DNA of 64,000 nucleotides from Vibrio maerlii (lineage in GTDB: Bacteria > Pseudomonadota > Gammaproteobacteria > Enterobacterales > Vibrionaceae): the NCBI RefSeq assembly GCF_003415655.1, contig NZ_QRHC01000007.1, positions 1 through 64,000 of the forward strand, in the 5' to 3' direction. Numbering within the stretch: position 1 is the stretch's first letter; every line of letters begins with the position of its first letter. The translations under genes were made by a program, and so were the position numbers. A model generated the notes under the pieces. The model saw only the letters and a program-made list of their open reading frames with translations, had not been told where the DNA came from and did no database searches. This document shows positions 9,335 to 18,029 of this stretch, one piece after another.

Positions 9335-10330
9335 ATGTTAAAGCCTCTTACCCTACTGTCTGCCTCTATCCTCGCTGTGACTAGCTTTAATGCTGCTGCA
9401 AATTGTGACCCGGGCGAAACTGTCATCAAATTCAGTCATGTAACCAATACAGACAAACACCCAAAAGGAATTGCTGCTTCTCTATTGGAGCAACGTGTTA
9501 ACGACGAGATGAATGGCAAGGTTTGTATGCAAGTCTTCCCTAACTCAACACTTTATGATGATAACAAGGTGTTAGAGGCTCTTTTGAACGGTGACGTGCA
9601 ACTTGCTGCCCCGTCTCTCTCTAAGTTTGAAAAGTTCACCAAGAAGTACCGTATCTTCGATCTGCCGTTTCTATTTGAGGATGTCGATGCCGTAGACCGT
9701 TTCCAAAATTCAGAGTCTGGTCAACAGCTAAAAGACGCGATGAAGCGTCGTGGTTTGCAAGGTCTGGCGTTTTGGCACAATGGTATGAAGCAGATGTCTG
9801 CGAACAAACCTTTAATGACACCAGAAGATGCAAAAGGCCTGAAGTTCCGTGTTCAAGCATCGGATGTTCTGGTAGCACAGTTTGAGCAGCTTGAAGCGAA
9901 CCCACAAAAGATGTCGTTTAAAGAGGTATATGGCGGTCTGCAAACCAAGGTTATCGATGGCCAAGAGAACACATGGTCGAACATATACGGTAAGAAGTTC
10001 TTCGAAGTTCAAGATGGTATCACCGAGACCAACCACGGCATCCTTGATTACCTCGTCGTAACGTCGAATGACTTCTGGAAAGGTCTACCAAAAGATCAGC
10101 GTGAGCAGCTAAACACCATTATCCAAGAAGTCACAGCGACACGTAATGCCGAATCCACAAAAGTTAACCTCGCAAACAAGAACAATATCATTGAAGCCGG
10201 CGGTGAAGTTCGTAGCCTAACGCCAGAGCAACGTGAGCAATGGGTGAGTGCACTGCAACCTGTATGGAAGAAGTTCGAGAAAGACATTGGCTCTGACTTG
10301 ATTGAAGCAGCACTCGCTTCAAATAACTAA
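9335..10330 (+). CDS. dctP: TRAP transporter periplasmic substrate-binding protein DctP
   Basis: Periplasmic receptor of a C4-dicarboxylate TRAP transporter (succinate, fumarate, malate in known homologs). About 331 residues with a signal peptide ending near NAAA|NCDPGE. Family blocks include TVIKFSHVTNTDKHPKG, the AFWHNGMKQ region, GLKFRVQASDVL with the conserved substrate-binding arginine, and QENTWSNIYGKKF. The frame is open a further 29 codons upstream, but AGGAG at about 9323 and the signal peptide place the start at the ATG at 9335. It leads the dctPQM operon and is probably controlled by the sigma-54 promoter and DctBD. Confidence 0.93.
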   Translation: MLKPLTLLSASILAVTSFNAAANCDPGETVIKFSHVTNTDKHPKGIAASLLEQRVNDEMNGKVCMQVFPNSTLYDDNKVLEALLNGDVQLAAPSLSKFEKFTKKYRIFDLPFLFEDVDAVDRFQNSESGQQLKDAMKRRGLQGLAFWHNGMKQMSANKPLMTPEDAKGLKFRVQASDVLVAQFEQLEANPQKMSFKEVYGGLQTKVIDGQENTWSNIYGKKFFEVQDGITETNHGILDYLVVTSNDFWKGLPKDQREQLNTIIQEVTATRNAESTKVNLANKNNIIEAGGEVRSLTPEQREQWVSALQPVWKKFEKDIGSDLIEAALASNN

Positions 10331-10376
10331 TCACAGCATATCTAACAATAATAACTATGGGGCTATAGCCCATTAA

Positions 10377-10438
10377 AAAGGCTCTCTTGTACTTGTAAAC
10401 AACAGAACGTTACAGGTACATCGGGAAAGAGAGCCTTT
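10377..10438 (+). promoter_or_regulatory. Large hairpin between dctP and dctQ
   Basis: Perfect 12-bp outer arms (AAAGGCTCTCTT / AAGAGAGCCTTT) enclose inner 10-bp arms (GTACTTGTAA / TTACAGGTAC, one non-Watson-Crick pair), followed by CATTTTT. It is probably a partial terminator or mRNA-stability element that lets dctP be expressed above the membrane subunits. Confidence 0.8.
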
Positions 10439-10474
10439 CATTTTTCGATGAATAGAATCTAAAGCGATAACACT

Positions 10475-11203
10475 ATGGAACAGTCTACTTTTGCCAAGAT
10501 AGGTCAAGTGACGGATGCAATTGAAGAGACATTGATTGCCTTCTTCTTAGGCGCAATGACGCTGCTTACCTTTGCCAATGTCATCTTTCGCTATGTTTTA
10601 AACGACAATATTTTGTGGGCGCTAGAGCTTACCGTTTTTATGTTTGCATGGATGGTGCTAGTTGGTGCGTCTTATGGTGTCAAAAAACACTTTCACATTG
10701 GCGTTGATGTGATCATCAACATGGCGCCTGACAAGCTAAGAAAGATATATGCCCTAATCGCAGCCGCAAGCTGCTTGGCCTTCTCCATCCTTCTTCTCAT
10801 TGGTTCATGGAACTATTGGTATCCGTTTGCGACGGATCGTGCTTGGTATGAAACCGACGATATTCCAATGCCTGAAATACTGCAGTTCTTGGCCGACTGG
10901 CTCAACGAGGGTGAACGCTACGAAAAATTGCCTCGCTTCATTCCTTATATGGCATTACCGATTGGTATGGCACTACTGACGTTTCGGTTTCTCCAGGTGA
11001 CCTACCAAATTGCAACAGGCAAACTTGACCGCTTAATTGCGGGTCATGAAGCGGAAGAAGAATTAGAAGCGCTAAAAGAAGAATACAAAGAAGTGGGTGA
11101 TGTGGTCTCTTCAAGCGCGCACAGCAATAGCGACAGCACTGCTAGCGATTTTAAGAACGACCACACCAAAAACAGCCACAACAATAACAATAAGGAAAAC
11201 TAG
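10475..11203 (+). CDS. dctQ: TRAP transporter small membrane subunit DctQ
   Basis: The four-helix small permease subunit of the dicarboxylate TRAP system, 242 residues. Hydrophobic segments include LIAFFLGAMTLLTFANVIF, LTVFMFAWMVLVGASYGV and IYALIAAASCLAFSILLLIG. The motif FANVIFRYVLNDNILWALEL is characteristic. It is longer than many DctQ proteins because of a hydrophilic tail rich in Glu, Ser and Asn (from about residue 185) ending in a run of asparagines. It is two bases upstream of dctM. Confidence 0.92.
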   Translation: MEQSTFAKIGQVTDAIEETLIAFFLGAMTLLTFANVIFRYVLNDNILWALELTVFMFAWMVLVGASYGVKKHFHIGVDVIINMAPDKLRKIYALIAAASCLAFSILLLIGSWNYWYPFATDRAWYETDDIPMPEILQFLADWLNEGERYEKLPRFIPYMALPIGMALLTFRFLQVTYQIATGKLDRLIAGHEAEEELEALKEEYKEVGDVVSSSAHSNSDSTASDFKNDHTKNSHNNNNKEN

Positions 11204-11205
11204 AC

Positions 11206-12567
11206 ATGGATATCCTACTGCTTTTTGTCATGGTAATAGGCTTCATGCTGGTAGGCGTGCCTATTGCTGTTTCGCTGGGTCTATCCAGTATTCTATTTTT
11301 GCTGATGCACTCAGATGCCTCTTTGGCTTCAGTTGCTCAAACCTTATTTAATGCTTTTGCTGGGCACTACACCTTATTAGCGATTCCGTTCTTTATTCTT
11401 GCTTCCAGCTTTATGTCGACGGGGGGCGTTGCAAAACGCATCATCCGCTTTGCTATCGCTATGGTGGGCTGGTTCCGTGGCGGCCTAGCCATGGCCTCGG
11501 TTGTCGCATGTATGATGTTTGCTGCGCTTTCAGGATCATCCCCAGCAACAGTCGTGGCGATTGGTAGTATCGTTATCGCCGGTATGGTGAAAAACGGTTA
11601 CTCAAAAGAGTTTGCCTCTGGGGTGATTTGTAACGCAGGTACGCTAGGTATTTTAATTCCACCTTCCATCGTTATGGTGGTGTATGCCGCAGCAACGGAT
11701 GTATCTGTTGGTCGTATGTTCCTAGGTGGCGTTATTCCAGGCTTGCTTGCTGGTGTGATGTTGATGATTGCTATCTACATTGCTGCTCGAGTAAAAAACT
11801 TGCCTAAACAACCCTTTGTTGGTTGGGGTGAAATGTTCGCTGCAGCGAAAGATGCAAGCTGGGGATTGTTGCTGGTGGTGATTATCCTTGGTGGTATTTA
11901 TGGTGGTATTTTCACACCGACGGAAGCCGCAGCAGTGGCTGCTGTGTACTCGTTTTTGATTGCTAACTTTATCTACAAAGATATGGGGCCATTCGCAGAC
12001 GAGAAAAATACCAAACCAGCAATCGTAAAAGTGTTCCAAGCATTTGTTCATAAAGACACTAAGCACACGTTATACGATGCCGGCAAGCTGACCATCATGC
12101 TGCTGTTTATCATCGCCAATGCGCTGATTTTAAAGCATGTACTGACTGAAGAACGCATCCCTCAAATGATCACAGAATCGATGCTTTCTGCGGGTTTAGG
12201 ACCAATCACCTTCCTGATTGTTGTGAACGTATTACTGCTGATAGGTGGTCAGTTTATGGAACCATCAGGCCTTTTGATTATCGTTGCGCCTCTGGTTTTT
12301 CCAATTGCGATTGCGTTGGGGATCGACCCAATTCACCTTGGGATAATGATGGTAGTGAACATGGAAATAGGGATGATCACACCACCCGTTGGACTCAACC
12401 TGTTTGTGACCGCTGGGGTTGCTAAGATGTCGATGATGCAAGTGGTCAAGGCCGCGCTACCTTGGGTGGGGGTTATGTTCTTGTTCTTGATTATCGTGAC
12501 TTACGTTCCTTGGGTATCAACTTGGTTACCAACCACGTTAATGGGGCCAGAAATTATCACTAAGTAA
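11206..12567 (+). CDS. dctM: TRAP transporter large permease subunit DctM
   Basis: The 12-helix channel subunit that uses the sodium gradient to import C4-dicarboxylates delivered by DctP. 453 residues. Typical family blocks are IAVSLGLSSILF, HYTLLAIPFFILASSFM, FAALSGSSPATVVAIG, GILIPPSIVMVVYA, GIFTPTEAAAVAA and NMEIGMITPPVGLNLFV. It is the last gene of dctPQM and ends at a strong terminator. Confidence 0.95.
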   Translation: MDILLLFVMVIGFMLVGVPIAVSLGLSSILFLLMHSDASLASVAQTLFNAFAGHYTLLAIPFFILASSFMSTGGVAKRIIRFAIAMVGWFRGGLAMASVVACMMFAALSGSSPATVVAIGSIVIAGMVKNGYSKEFASGVICNAGTLGILIPPSIVMVVYAAATDVSVGRMFLGGVIPGLLAGVMLMIAIYIAARVKNLPKQPFVGWGEMFAAAKDASWGLLLVVIILGGIYGGIFTPTEAAAVAAVYSFLIANFIYKDMGPFADEKNTKPAIVKVFQAFVHKDTKHTLYDAGKLTIMLLFIIANALILKHVLTEERIPQMITESMLSAGLGPITFLIVVNVLLLIGGQFMEPSGLLIIVAPLVFPIAIALGIDPIHLGIMMVVNMEIGMITPPVGLNLFVTAGVAKMSMMQVVKAALPWVGVMFLFLIIVTYVPWVSTWLPTTLMGPEIITK

Positions 12568-12575
12568 TTGACTGA

Positions 12576-12613
12576 AAGGCGGTTTACACCCAAGTAAACC
12601 GCCTCAACTTTTT
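12576..12613 (+). terminator. Terminator of the dctPQM operon
   Basis: GGCGGTTTAC / GTAAACCGCC stem followed by a T-rich stretch. Three perfect copies of the 7-mer ATCTTAA follow directly (12617-12637). Confidence 0.85.
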
Positions 12614-12641
12614 CATATCTTAAATCTTAAATCTTAAATCT

Positions 12642-13979
12642 TTAATTTTTAAATCGACTCTTATCAATCCCATACTTCTGCATCTTGTCATACAGTGTTT
12701 TGCGTGCGATCTGCAATACATCTATCGTTTCATTTATTTTTCCGTCGCATCCGGCGAGCGTTTGTTCAATCAGTGCTTTCTCAAACTCAGCGACCTGCAA
12801 GGGAAGGGGAGCCGTCGAAGGTGTTGCCTGATTGGTGTCAAGGTGACTCAAGTTGCCAAGCAGGACAAACCGTTCTGCGCTATTACGTAACTCTCGCACA
12901 TTTCCTGGCCAGTCGTGACACATCAAGCGTTGTAGGTCGGTCTCTGGAAGAGCATTGGCGGCTTTGCCGTAGCGGGATGCTGCAACCAGCAAAAAGTGAT
13001 GGAATAGCGCAGGAATGTCGTCTTTGCGATGACGAAGCGCGGGTAGGTCAAGGGTGACAACATTGAGCCTGTAATAGAGGTCTTCCCGGAATGTGCCTTC
13101 TGCAGCGGCCTGTTTTAGGTCAACCTTGGTGGCGGCAATAACCCGAATATCAATTGGGATTAATGTGTTGGATCCGATACGCTCAATATGACGCTCTTGA
13201 AGTACACGCAATAGGCGGATCTGAGCCTGCATCGGCATCGATTCTATCTCATCAAGAAAAAGCGTTCCGCCGGAGGCATGTTCAAACTTACCAATGCGCT
13301 TGCTATCCGCGCCGGTGAAAGCGCCTTTCTCATGACCGTACAGTTCACTCTCTATTAGGTTTTCTGGCACAGCCCCACAGTTGATCGCGACAAAGTTCGC
13401 ATCTCGACGTGAGCTCTGTTCATGAATAGAGCGAGCAAACAGCTCCTTACCCGTTCCGGTTTCACCAAACAGCAAGATATCGGCATTGGTATCTGCGATA
13501 TGATTGATGGTGGAACGCAGGTTTTGAATCGTAGTGGTTTCACCAATGATTCTTGGGCCTAATACTTGACTTGCTTTGAGGTCTTTTTTCAGCGCCTGGT
13601 TCTCTAACATTAACTCGCGTTTTTCTAGTGCACGCCGAGTAGTGTCAATCAATCGTTCGATGGGAAAGGGCTTCTCAATAAAATCATAAGCACCATTTCT
13701 TAGTGCCTTGACCGCCATTGATATATCACCATGACCAGTAATCAAAATCACAGGAATATCAGCATCTTGATTAAGGATGCTGCTCAATACATTCTCGCCA
13801 TTCAGGCCTGGTAAACAGATATCGGTAATGACGACTTTCGGTAACCCATCCGCCTTGATGGCGAGCAACGCATCTTCGGCACTGGCATAGAAGTTTGCCG
13901 ATATGTCCTCTAATTCGAAACTCTGCTCTATAGCTATTCGAATGTCGTTTTCGTCATCGATGAATATTACGTCTTTCAT
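12642..13979 (-). CDS. dctD: Sigma-54-dependent response regulator DctD
   Basis: Activates transcription of C4-dicarboxylate transport. 445 residues in three parts. The receiver domain (about 1-120) has the acidic pair in FIDDEND and the phosphoacceptor aspartate in VITDICLPG. The AAA+ domain (about 140-380) has Walker A GETGTGKE, the sigma-54 contact loop GAFTGAD and Walker B TLFLDEIE. A Fis-type helix-turn-helix lies at the C-terminus. dctB is 30 bases upstream on the same strand. The likely target is the sigma-54 promoter at 9261-9276. Confidence 0.94.
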   Translation of the reverse strand: MKDVIFIDDENDIRIAIEQSFELEDISANFYASAEDALLAIKADGLPKVVITDICLPGLNGENVLSSILNQDADIPVILITGHGDISMAVKALRNGAYDFIEKPFPIERLIDTTRRALEKRELMLENQALKKDLKASQVLGPRIIGETTTIQNLRSTINHIADTNADILLFGETGTGKELFARSIHEQSSRRDANFVAINCGAVPENLIESELYGHEKGAFTGADSKRIGKFEHASGGTLFLDEIESMPMQAQIRLLRVLQERHIERIGSNTLIPIDIRVIAATKVDLKQAAAEGTFREDLYYRLNVVTLDLPALRHRKDDIPALFHHFLLVAASRYGKAANALPETDLQRLMCHDWPGNVRELRNSAERFVLLGNLSHLDTNQATPSTAPLPLQVAEFEKALIEQTLAGCDGKINETIDVLQIARKTLYDKMQKYGIDKSRFKN

Positions 13980-14009
13980 GGTGATCTCGTTATGTTTGGT
14001 GTTATCGGG

Positions 14010-15785
14010 CTAGGCACTTGGCAAACTAATGATGAATCGAGCTCCACCCAAAGGAGAGCTGTCGACTTCTAATTGCCCTTGCATTGCTTCAATGAGTTGT
14101 TGAGAGATAGATAGCCCAAGTCCTACACCGTTCTTTTTCGTGGTAACGAAGGGTTTAAACAGCTCTCGTTGTTGTGTGAGTTCAATACCTGGACCGTTGT
14201 CATCAATGGTGATGATGAGTGATTGATTCATCACTTTGACACTCAGGCAGACATGTCTTTGCTGTTGAACCTCAAAGGCCTGAATAGCGTTCGTGACTAG
14301 GTTAATCACGACTTGCTCAAGCTGTATAGCATTGACATCAACCTGAGGTAGCGATTCTGGTATGTCTATTTGGAAATTAATCTGATAACTCTTTAGCTGA
14401 GCGATGAGTAACTCATGCGCCGACTCGATAATAGGGATAAGCGACTGCTTAGCGCGATCTTGCCGGTCACTCTTACGAGAAAACGTTCTGAGCTGCTGAC
14501 TGATTTTCGCCATTCGATCCGTTAAGGCGGAAATCCTTGAGAGATTGTCGTCTACACGTTCGAATTTCTCTTTTTCTAGGAAGCGACGACCATTGTCGGC
14601 AAAGCTGCGAATCGCGGCTAATGGGTTATTCAGTTCATGGCTGATGCTCGCAGACATCTGTCCTAATACCGCGAGCTTGGCGGCTTGAATCAAGTCATCT
14701 TGTGTTTCACGCAGCTTGGTTTCGGTTTTTATCTTTTCGCCGATCTCTGCGTGAAGCTCTGCGGTTCTTTCCATCACAAGAAACTCGGCCTTTTGCTTCG
14801 CTTCATATTGCAGCTGTTCGAACTGGCGCTTCTTTAGCTGTCTTTGGTAATTCAGCAAAATCGAAAGGTAGGCGATGACAAATAACAGTGTCAATAGCAG
14901 TCCATAACTGAGCGCAGGCCAGAGTAAGGTTAGCTTAGATGTCAGTACCCGAATGGTGAGAGGATGGTTTTCCATTGCTAGTGAGGACATCAAGTAGTCA
15001 CTTGCTAAGCGAGATGTGTGAGGAGTCACTAACTCTGTTTGTTTGCTAGTGACATCACCGTAAAGGTTGAGTGAACGAACCGGTTGATCCAGATATTGGC
15101 GACTATTGAGTATTTGTTGTCGAGTTTGGCTCGTTAATGGAATCAGGCTCTTGAACAACCAGCCTTCTTTATTCGACATAAAGATAACCTGATTGTCATC
15201 GGTTGCAACGAATATACTGTTGCTGTCTTTCCAGTTGGCTTCAATGGTGGAAAGATCCATCTTTACTACGATGATCCCAATGACGTCTGCCGCATAGATA
15301 ACCGGGTAACTAAAGTAATAGCCGCGTTGCTTAGAACTAGATCCTAACGCAAAGTATTGTGCAGCTTGTCCTTTTACAGCGTGATAAAAATAAGGTCGCC
15401 ACGCATAGTTTTTACCGACGAACGAGCGAGAAAGATTCCAGTTGCTAGCCGCAAGTGTTGTGCCTTCTGTATCTAGGAGATATACATCGGTCGATTGAAT
15501 CGTATTGTTGATGCTTTCGAGATAACGGTTGGTGATGTCTTTCTGCGCTGAGTTAGACGGCGATTGCAGCAAGCCAACCAATAGGTCGTCTTTGGCGATA
15601 AGCTCTGGGATATGGGCATACTTGTCGAGCTTACTGGAGATGAATAGTGTAAAACGCTCGAGTTGTTCTGCATGCTCTTGGTAGAGCGAAGCTTTACTGT
15701 GGTGCCAAATCCAAAACGAACCTATCCCCAAACATGCTAAATAGAGGATAAGTAAGCTGATTTTTCCTTGTCGATAAGCAACCAT
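14010..15785 (-). CDS. dctB: C4-dicarboxylate sensor histidine kinase DctB
   Basis: Membrane kinase paired with DctD. About 591 residues. A first membrane helix (SLLILYLACLGIGSFWIWHH) and a second near residue 300 flank a periplasmic double-PAS/dCache sensor. A coiled coil follows, then the H-box LAVLGQMSASISHELNNPLA with the phosphoacceptor histidine, the N-box VVINLVTNAIQAF, and G-boxes IDDNGPGIE and GVGLGLSIS. The frame is open to an ATG at 15830, but the start at 15785 places the first helix correctly; ribosome sites are weak for both. Confidence 0.92.
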   Translation of the reverse strand: MVAYRQGKISLLILYLACLGIGSFWIWHHSKASLYQEHAEQLERFTLFISSKLDKYAHIPELIAKDDLLVGLLQSPSNSAQKDITNRYLESINNTIQSTDVYLLDTEGTTLAASNWNLSRSFVGKNYAWRPYFYHAVKGQAAQYFALGSSSKQRGYYFSYPVIYAADVIGIIVVKMDLSTIEANWKDSNSIFVATDDNQVIFMSNKEGWLFKSLIPLTSQTRQQILNSRQYLDQPVRSLNLYGDVTSKQTELVTPHTSRLASDYLMSSLAMENHPLTIRVLTSKLTLLWPALSYGLLLTLLFVIAYLSILLNYQRQLKKRQFEQLQYEAKQKAEFLVMERTAELHAEIGEKIKTETKLRETQDDLIQAAKLAVLGQMSASISHELNNPLAAIRSFADNGRRFLEKEKFERVDDNLSRISALTDRMAKISQQLRTFSRKSDRQDRAKQSLIPIIESAHELLIAQLKSYQINFQIDIPESLPQVDVNAIQLEQVVINLVTNAIQAFEVQQQRHVCLSVKVMNQSLIITIDDNGPGIELTQQRELFKPFVTTKKNGVGLGLSISQQLIEAMQGQLEVDSSPLGGARFIISLPSA

Positions 15786-15904
15786 AACACACTCAAAACG
15801 CTCTGAAACAACACTGCTTTTGGCAAACATCAATAGCGTAGCGTCATATGTTATTTATGTGTTGTTGTATGTTACATAATTGAGGTAGAGACCAAGTAAA
15901 GATC

Positions 15905-16729
15905 TTACTTCTGTGACCCCTTACTCTTTTCAGTCACAAGAACATTATCCGTCACACGAGCGCTATCAGTTCTACGAGGATTATCAGCCACATGAGTCTT
16001 AGCATTGATGTTCAGGCTGGTTTCTATTTGTTCGCATAGCCATTCGGGATCATCTAACGGCAGGTCATGACCCGCGGTTGGGTGTATCAGCAATGGGCAG
16101 TCCCAGTGGTGCGATAAGACCTTGGAACATTCAACGTTTACCAGATTGTCTTGTTCGGAGGCAATCAGTGTGAGTGGGCATAGAGGTTTCATCGCCTTGA
16201 AGTTAAAAGCGGCTTTCAACTGACGAAAGAGATTGATCTTGCGTAGTTTGCAGCATTCATTGAGATGAACCCAACGATGAATGATTCGGTTGTTTAATGG
16301 CTGGTTTGATACGGCTTGATAAACCAAGGTTTCTCTTTGTACCGGTGTGGATAGCAGCGCATGGCAGAGACGTGAGTAATTGGCCGGTCTGAGTCGATGG
16401 TAAAAAGGACTTAAAGACTGTGAGCTCGTGTTGATAGCTATGATCTGTTTAACGTCATCTGGGTATCGTTCAGCCCAGTTTAAGGCAATCATACCACCCA
16501 TAGAGAGGGACAACAGTGACAATGGTTGTTCGTTAGAGACCTGTGCGCGTAACGCATCGACAATGGCACTTATGGAGCTCGGTGAGTCCTGATGAAAGAG
16601 TTCTCCCGTGCCAGGGATATCCAGGCAACGGACATCGTAATCAACGAGTTTTTCACTTAACTTTTTTGGAAAGTCGCCCCAGTGGTGTTGACCACGAAAC
16701 AATCCTCTCAACAGGATCAATGGCTTCAT
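15905..16729 (-). CDS. Alpha/beta-fold hydrolase
   Basis: 274 residues of the alpha/beta hydrolase superfamily. Visible are the oxyanion-side LLRGLFRGQHHWGDF block, the nucleophile elbow SLSMGG (serine near residue 95) and the late TAGHDLPLDDP segment with the catalytic histidine. It resembles BioH/MenH-like carboxylesterases, but the substrate cannot be read. The last 30 residues (VADNPRRTDSARVTDN) look like a degenerate short repeat and lie outside the fold. Confidence 0.8.
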   Translation of the reverse strand: MKPLILLRGLFRGQHHWGDFPKKLSEKLVDYDVRCLDIPGTGELFHQDSPSSISAIVDALRAQVSNEQPLSLLSLSMGGMIALNWAERYPDDVKQIIAINTSSQSLSPFYHRLRPANYSRLCHALLSTPVQRETLVYQAVSNQPLNNRIIHRWVHLNECCKLRKINLFRQLKAAFNFKAMKPLCPLTLIASEQDNLVNVECSKVLSHHWDCPLLIHPTAGHDLPLDDPEWLCEQIETSLNINAKTHVADNPRRTDSARVTDNVLVTEKSKGSQK

Positions 16730-17055
16730 CTATCGATATCCTTTTCCAATGACTCAATATTAAGTGTAGTGCTTGTCATCCCTAAGTTGGGTTAGAACCA
16801 AAGAATGAACAAATCACGCTGTTTGATAGCTTTATAAGGTACTGAATTAATTAATTAAAGTTGTTTTACCTAGTTAATTAGGTTGAAAGTCACTCAGTGC
16901 TTTACTCTAAAGTCGTAACTTTTGTGTGGTTATTGGCCTAGAAGCAATCCGCTCTTTAATCAAACTCTGTTATTAGCCTTTGATTTATATAATGTAATGG
17001 TCAAGGTTGGCTTGATGCTTGTAACGATATGGAAAACGAAAATGGAGTTCAGATT

Positions 17056-17589
17056 ATGACAACACTAACAAATGATACTGATCTATATGCAGGCTCGTGG
17101 GGCTCAGATACTGCTGTTGGTTATGATGGCGATGATGCTATGTATGGAAGCTGGGGTAACGACTTACTTATTGGCGGTAAAGGTGACGACATTATCTTAG
17201 GCGGCTTTGGTGATGATGTGTTGCGCGGTGGTAGCGGTGATGACGTGTTAACTGCTGGTTTCGGTAACGATAGTTTAAGTGGCGGTACTGGTGATGACAT
17301 TTTGATTGCTGGCTCTGGTACAAATGTTCTGAGAGGTGGTGACGGTGCCGACACATTCGTGATAGTGGGCCCTTCAGGTACAACAACGATTAATGATTTT
17401 GATATCTCGGAAGGTGATACTATCGATATTATTGACTGGGGTGTAAGTAGCTTTAGCGACCTTGCTATGTCTTATGATGCAGCAGGTAGCGTGGTTATCG
17501 AATATCAAGACTACAGCTTCAAGGTAAAAGGCTTAACTGAAACTGAAATTGCTGATGCAGGAATGGAAAACCTATTCTCAATTGCATGA
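17056..17589 (+). CDS. Small RTX (calcium-binding nonapeptide repeat) protein
   Basis: About 177 residues made almost wholly of glycine/aspartate-rich nonapeptides of hemolysin type: about eight GGxGxDxLx-like units between residues 20 and 100 (GGKGDDIIL, GGSGDDVLT, GGTGDDILI). An FxVxxGxxTTxIxDFxxxEGD-like C-terminal domain follows, as in many type I secreted proteins. There is no signal peptide, which fits type I secretion. No enzymatic domain is present. The start is set by GGAG at about 17044 before the ATG at 17056; the frame is open nine codons further. No ABC exporter is nearby. Confidence 0.82.
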   Translation: MTTLTNDTDLYAGSWGSDTAVGYDGDDAMYGSWGNDLLIGGKGDDIILGGFGDDVLRGGSGDDVLTAGFGNDSLSGGTGDDILIAGSGTNVLRGGDGADTFVIVGPSGTTTINDFDISEGDTIDIIDWGVSSFSDLAMSYDAAGSVVIEYQDYSFKVKGLTETEIADAGMENLFSIA

Positions 17590-17602
17590 GTAATATGAAG
17601 TA

Positions 17603-17645
17603 AAATGGGCGCTGCTGGATAGTGTAAACAGTAGCGCCCATTTTT
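17603..17645 (+). terminator. Terminator after the RTX gene
   Basis: AAATGGGCGCTGCT and AGTAGCGCCCATTT form a long stem followed by T residues. Confidence 0.9.
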
Positions 17646-17659
17646 ATGCCCGTGCTAAA

Positions 17660-17933
17660 GACTAGGGTCTGTTGACCTTTCGTGGTTAAATTTTGTTCGA
17701 GATAAAATCGTTTTAGGCGCGGCAAGGGGTGTGTAGCCTAGTCATTCTAAGTAAATACCCCTTAACAAAGCATAAAACGATTTTAGCCGAACCCTTCGGG
17801 CAGCGTTTGTGCTTCATTCCCACTGTGTTATCGGCTTCTCATGTAGGCTAGCTACACATCAAAGCCTCTGCCTTGTGGAAATTTCCCACAAACTGCTGCA
17901 AAAACCAGCTCGAAAGGTCAACAGACCCTAGTC
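17660..17933. mobile_element. MITE-like element, 274 bp
   Basis: Perfect 23-bp terminal inverted repeats (17660-17682 and 17911-17933; core GGGTCTGTTGACC). There is no coding capacity. Nested inside are two further perfect inverted pairs: TAAAATCGTTTTA (17703-17715) with its complement (17773-17785), and AAGGGGT with ACCCCTT (17724-17763). CTAG at each edge may be target duplication or part of the repeat. It probably moves with a transposase encoded elsewhere. Confidence 0.85.
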
Positions 17934-17980
17934 ATTGTAATGAGAGAGAATGGGTATTTTTAATGATCAATTTAAACGGC

Positions 17981-18007
17981 AAAAGCCAGCGATTGAATCG
18001 CTGGCTT
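17981..18007 (-). terminator. Terminator of the first symporter gene
   Basis: On the minus strand GCCAGCGATT / AATCGCTGGC is followed by TTTT. Confidence 0.85.
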
Positions 18008-18029
18008 CATTAGTCGTCAGTCACTAAGG

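Noticed and set aside
11097..11351. 84-codon frame across the dctQ-dctM junction
   Set aside because: Overlaps both genes in another frame and has no family features.
17121..17386. Two minus-strand frames within the RTX gene
   Set aside because: Repetitive Pro/Ser or His/Arg sequences that are the reverse reading of the glycine/aspartate repeats.
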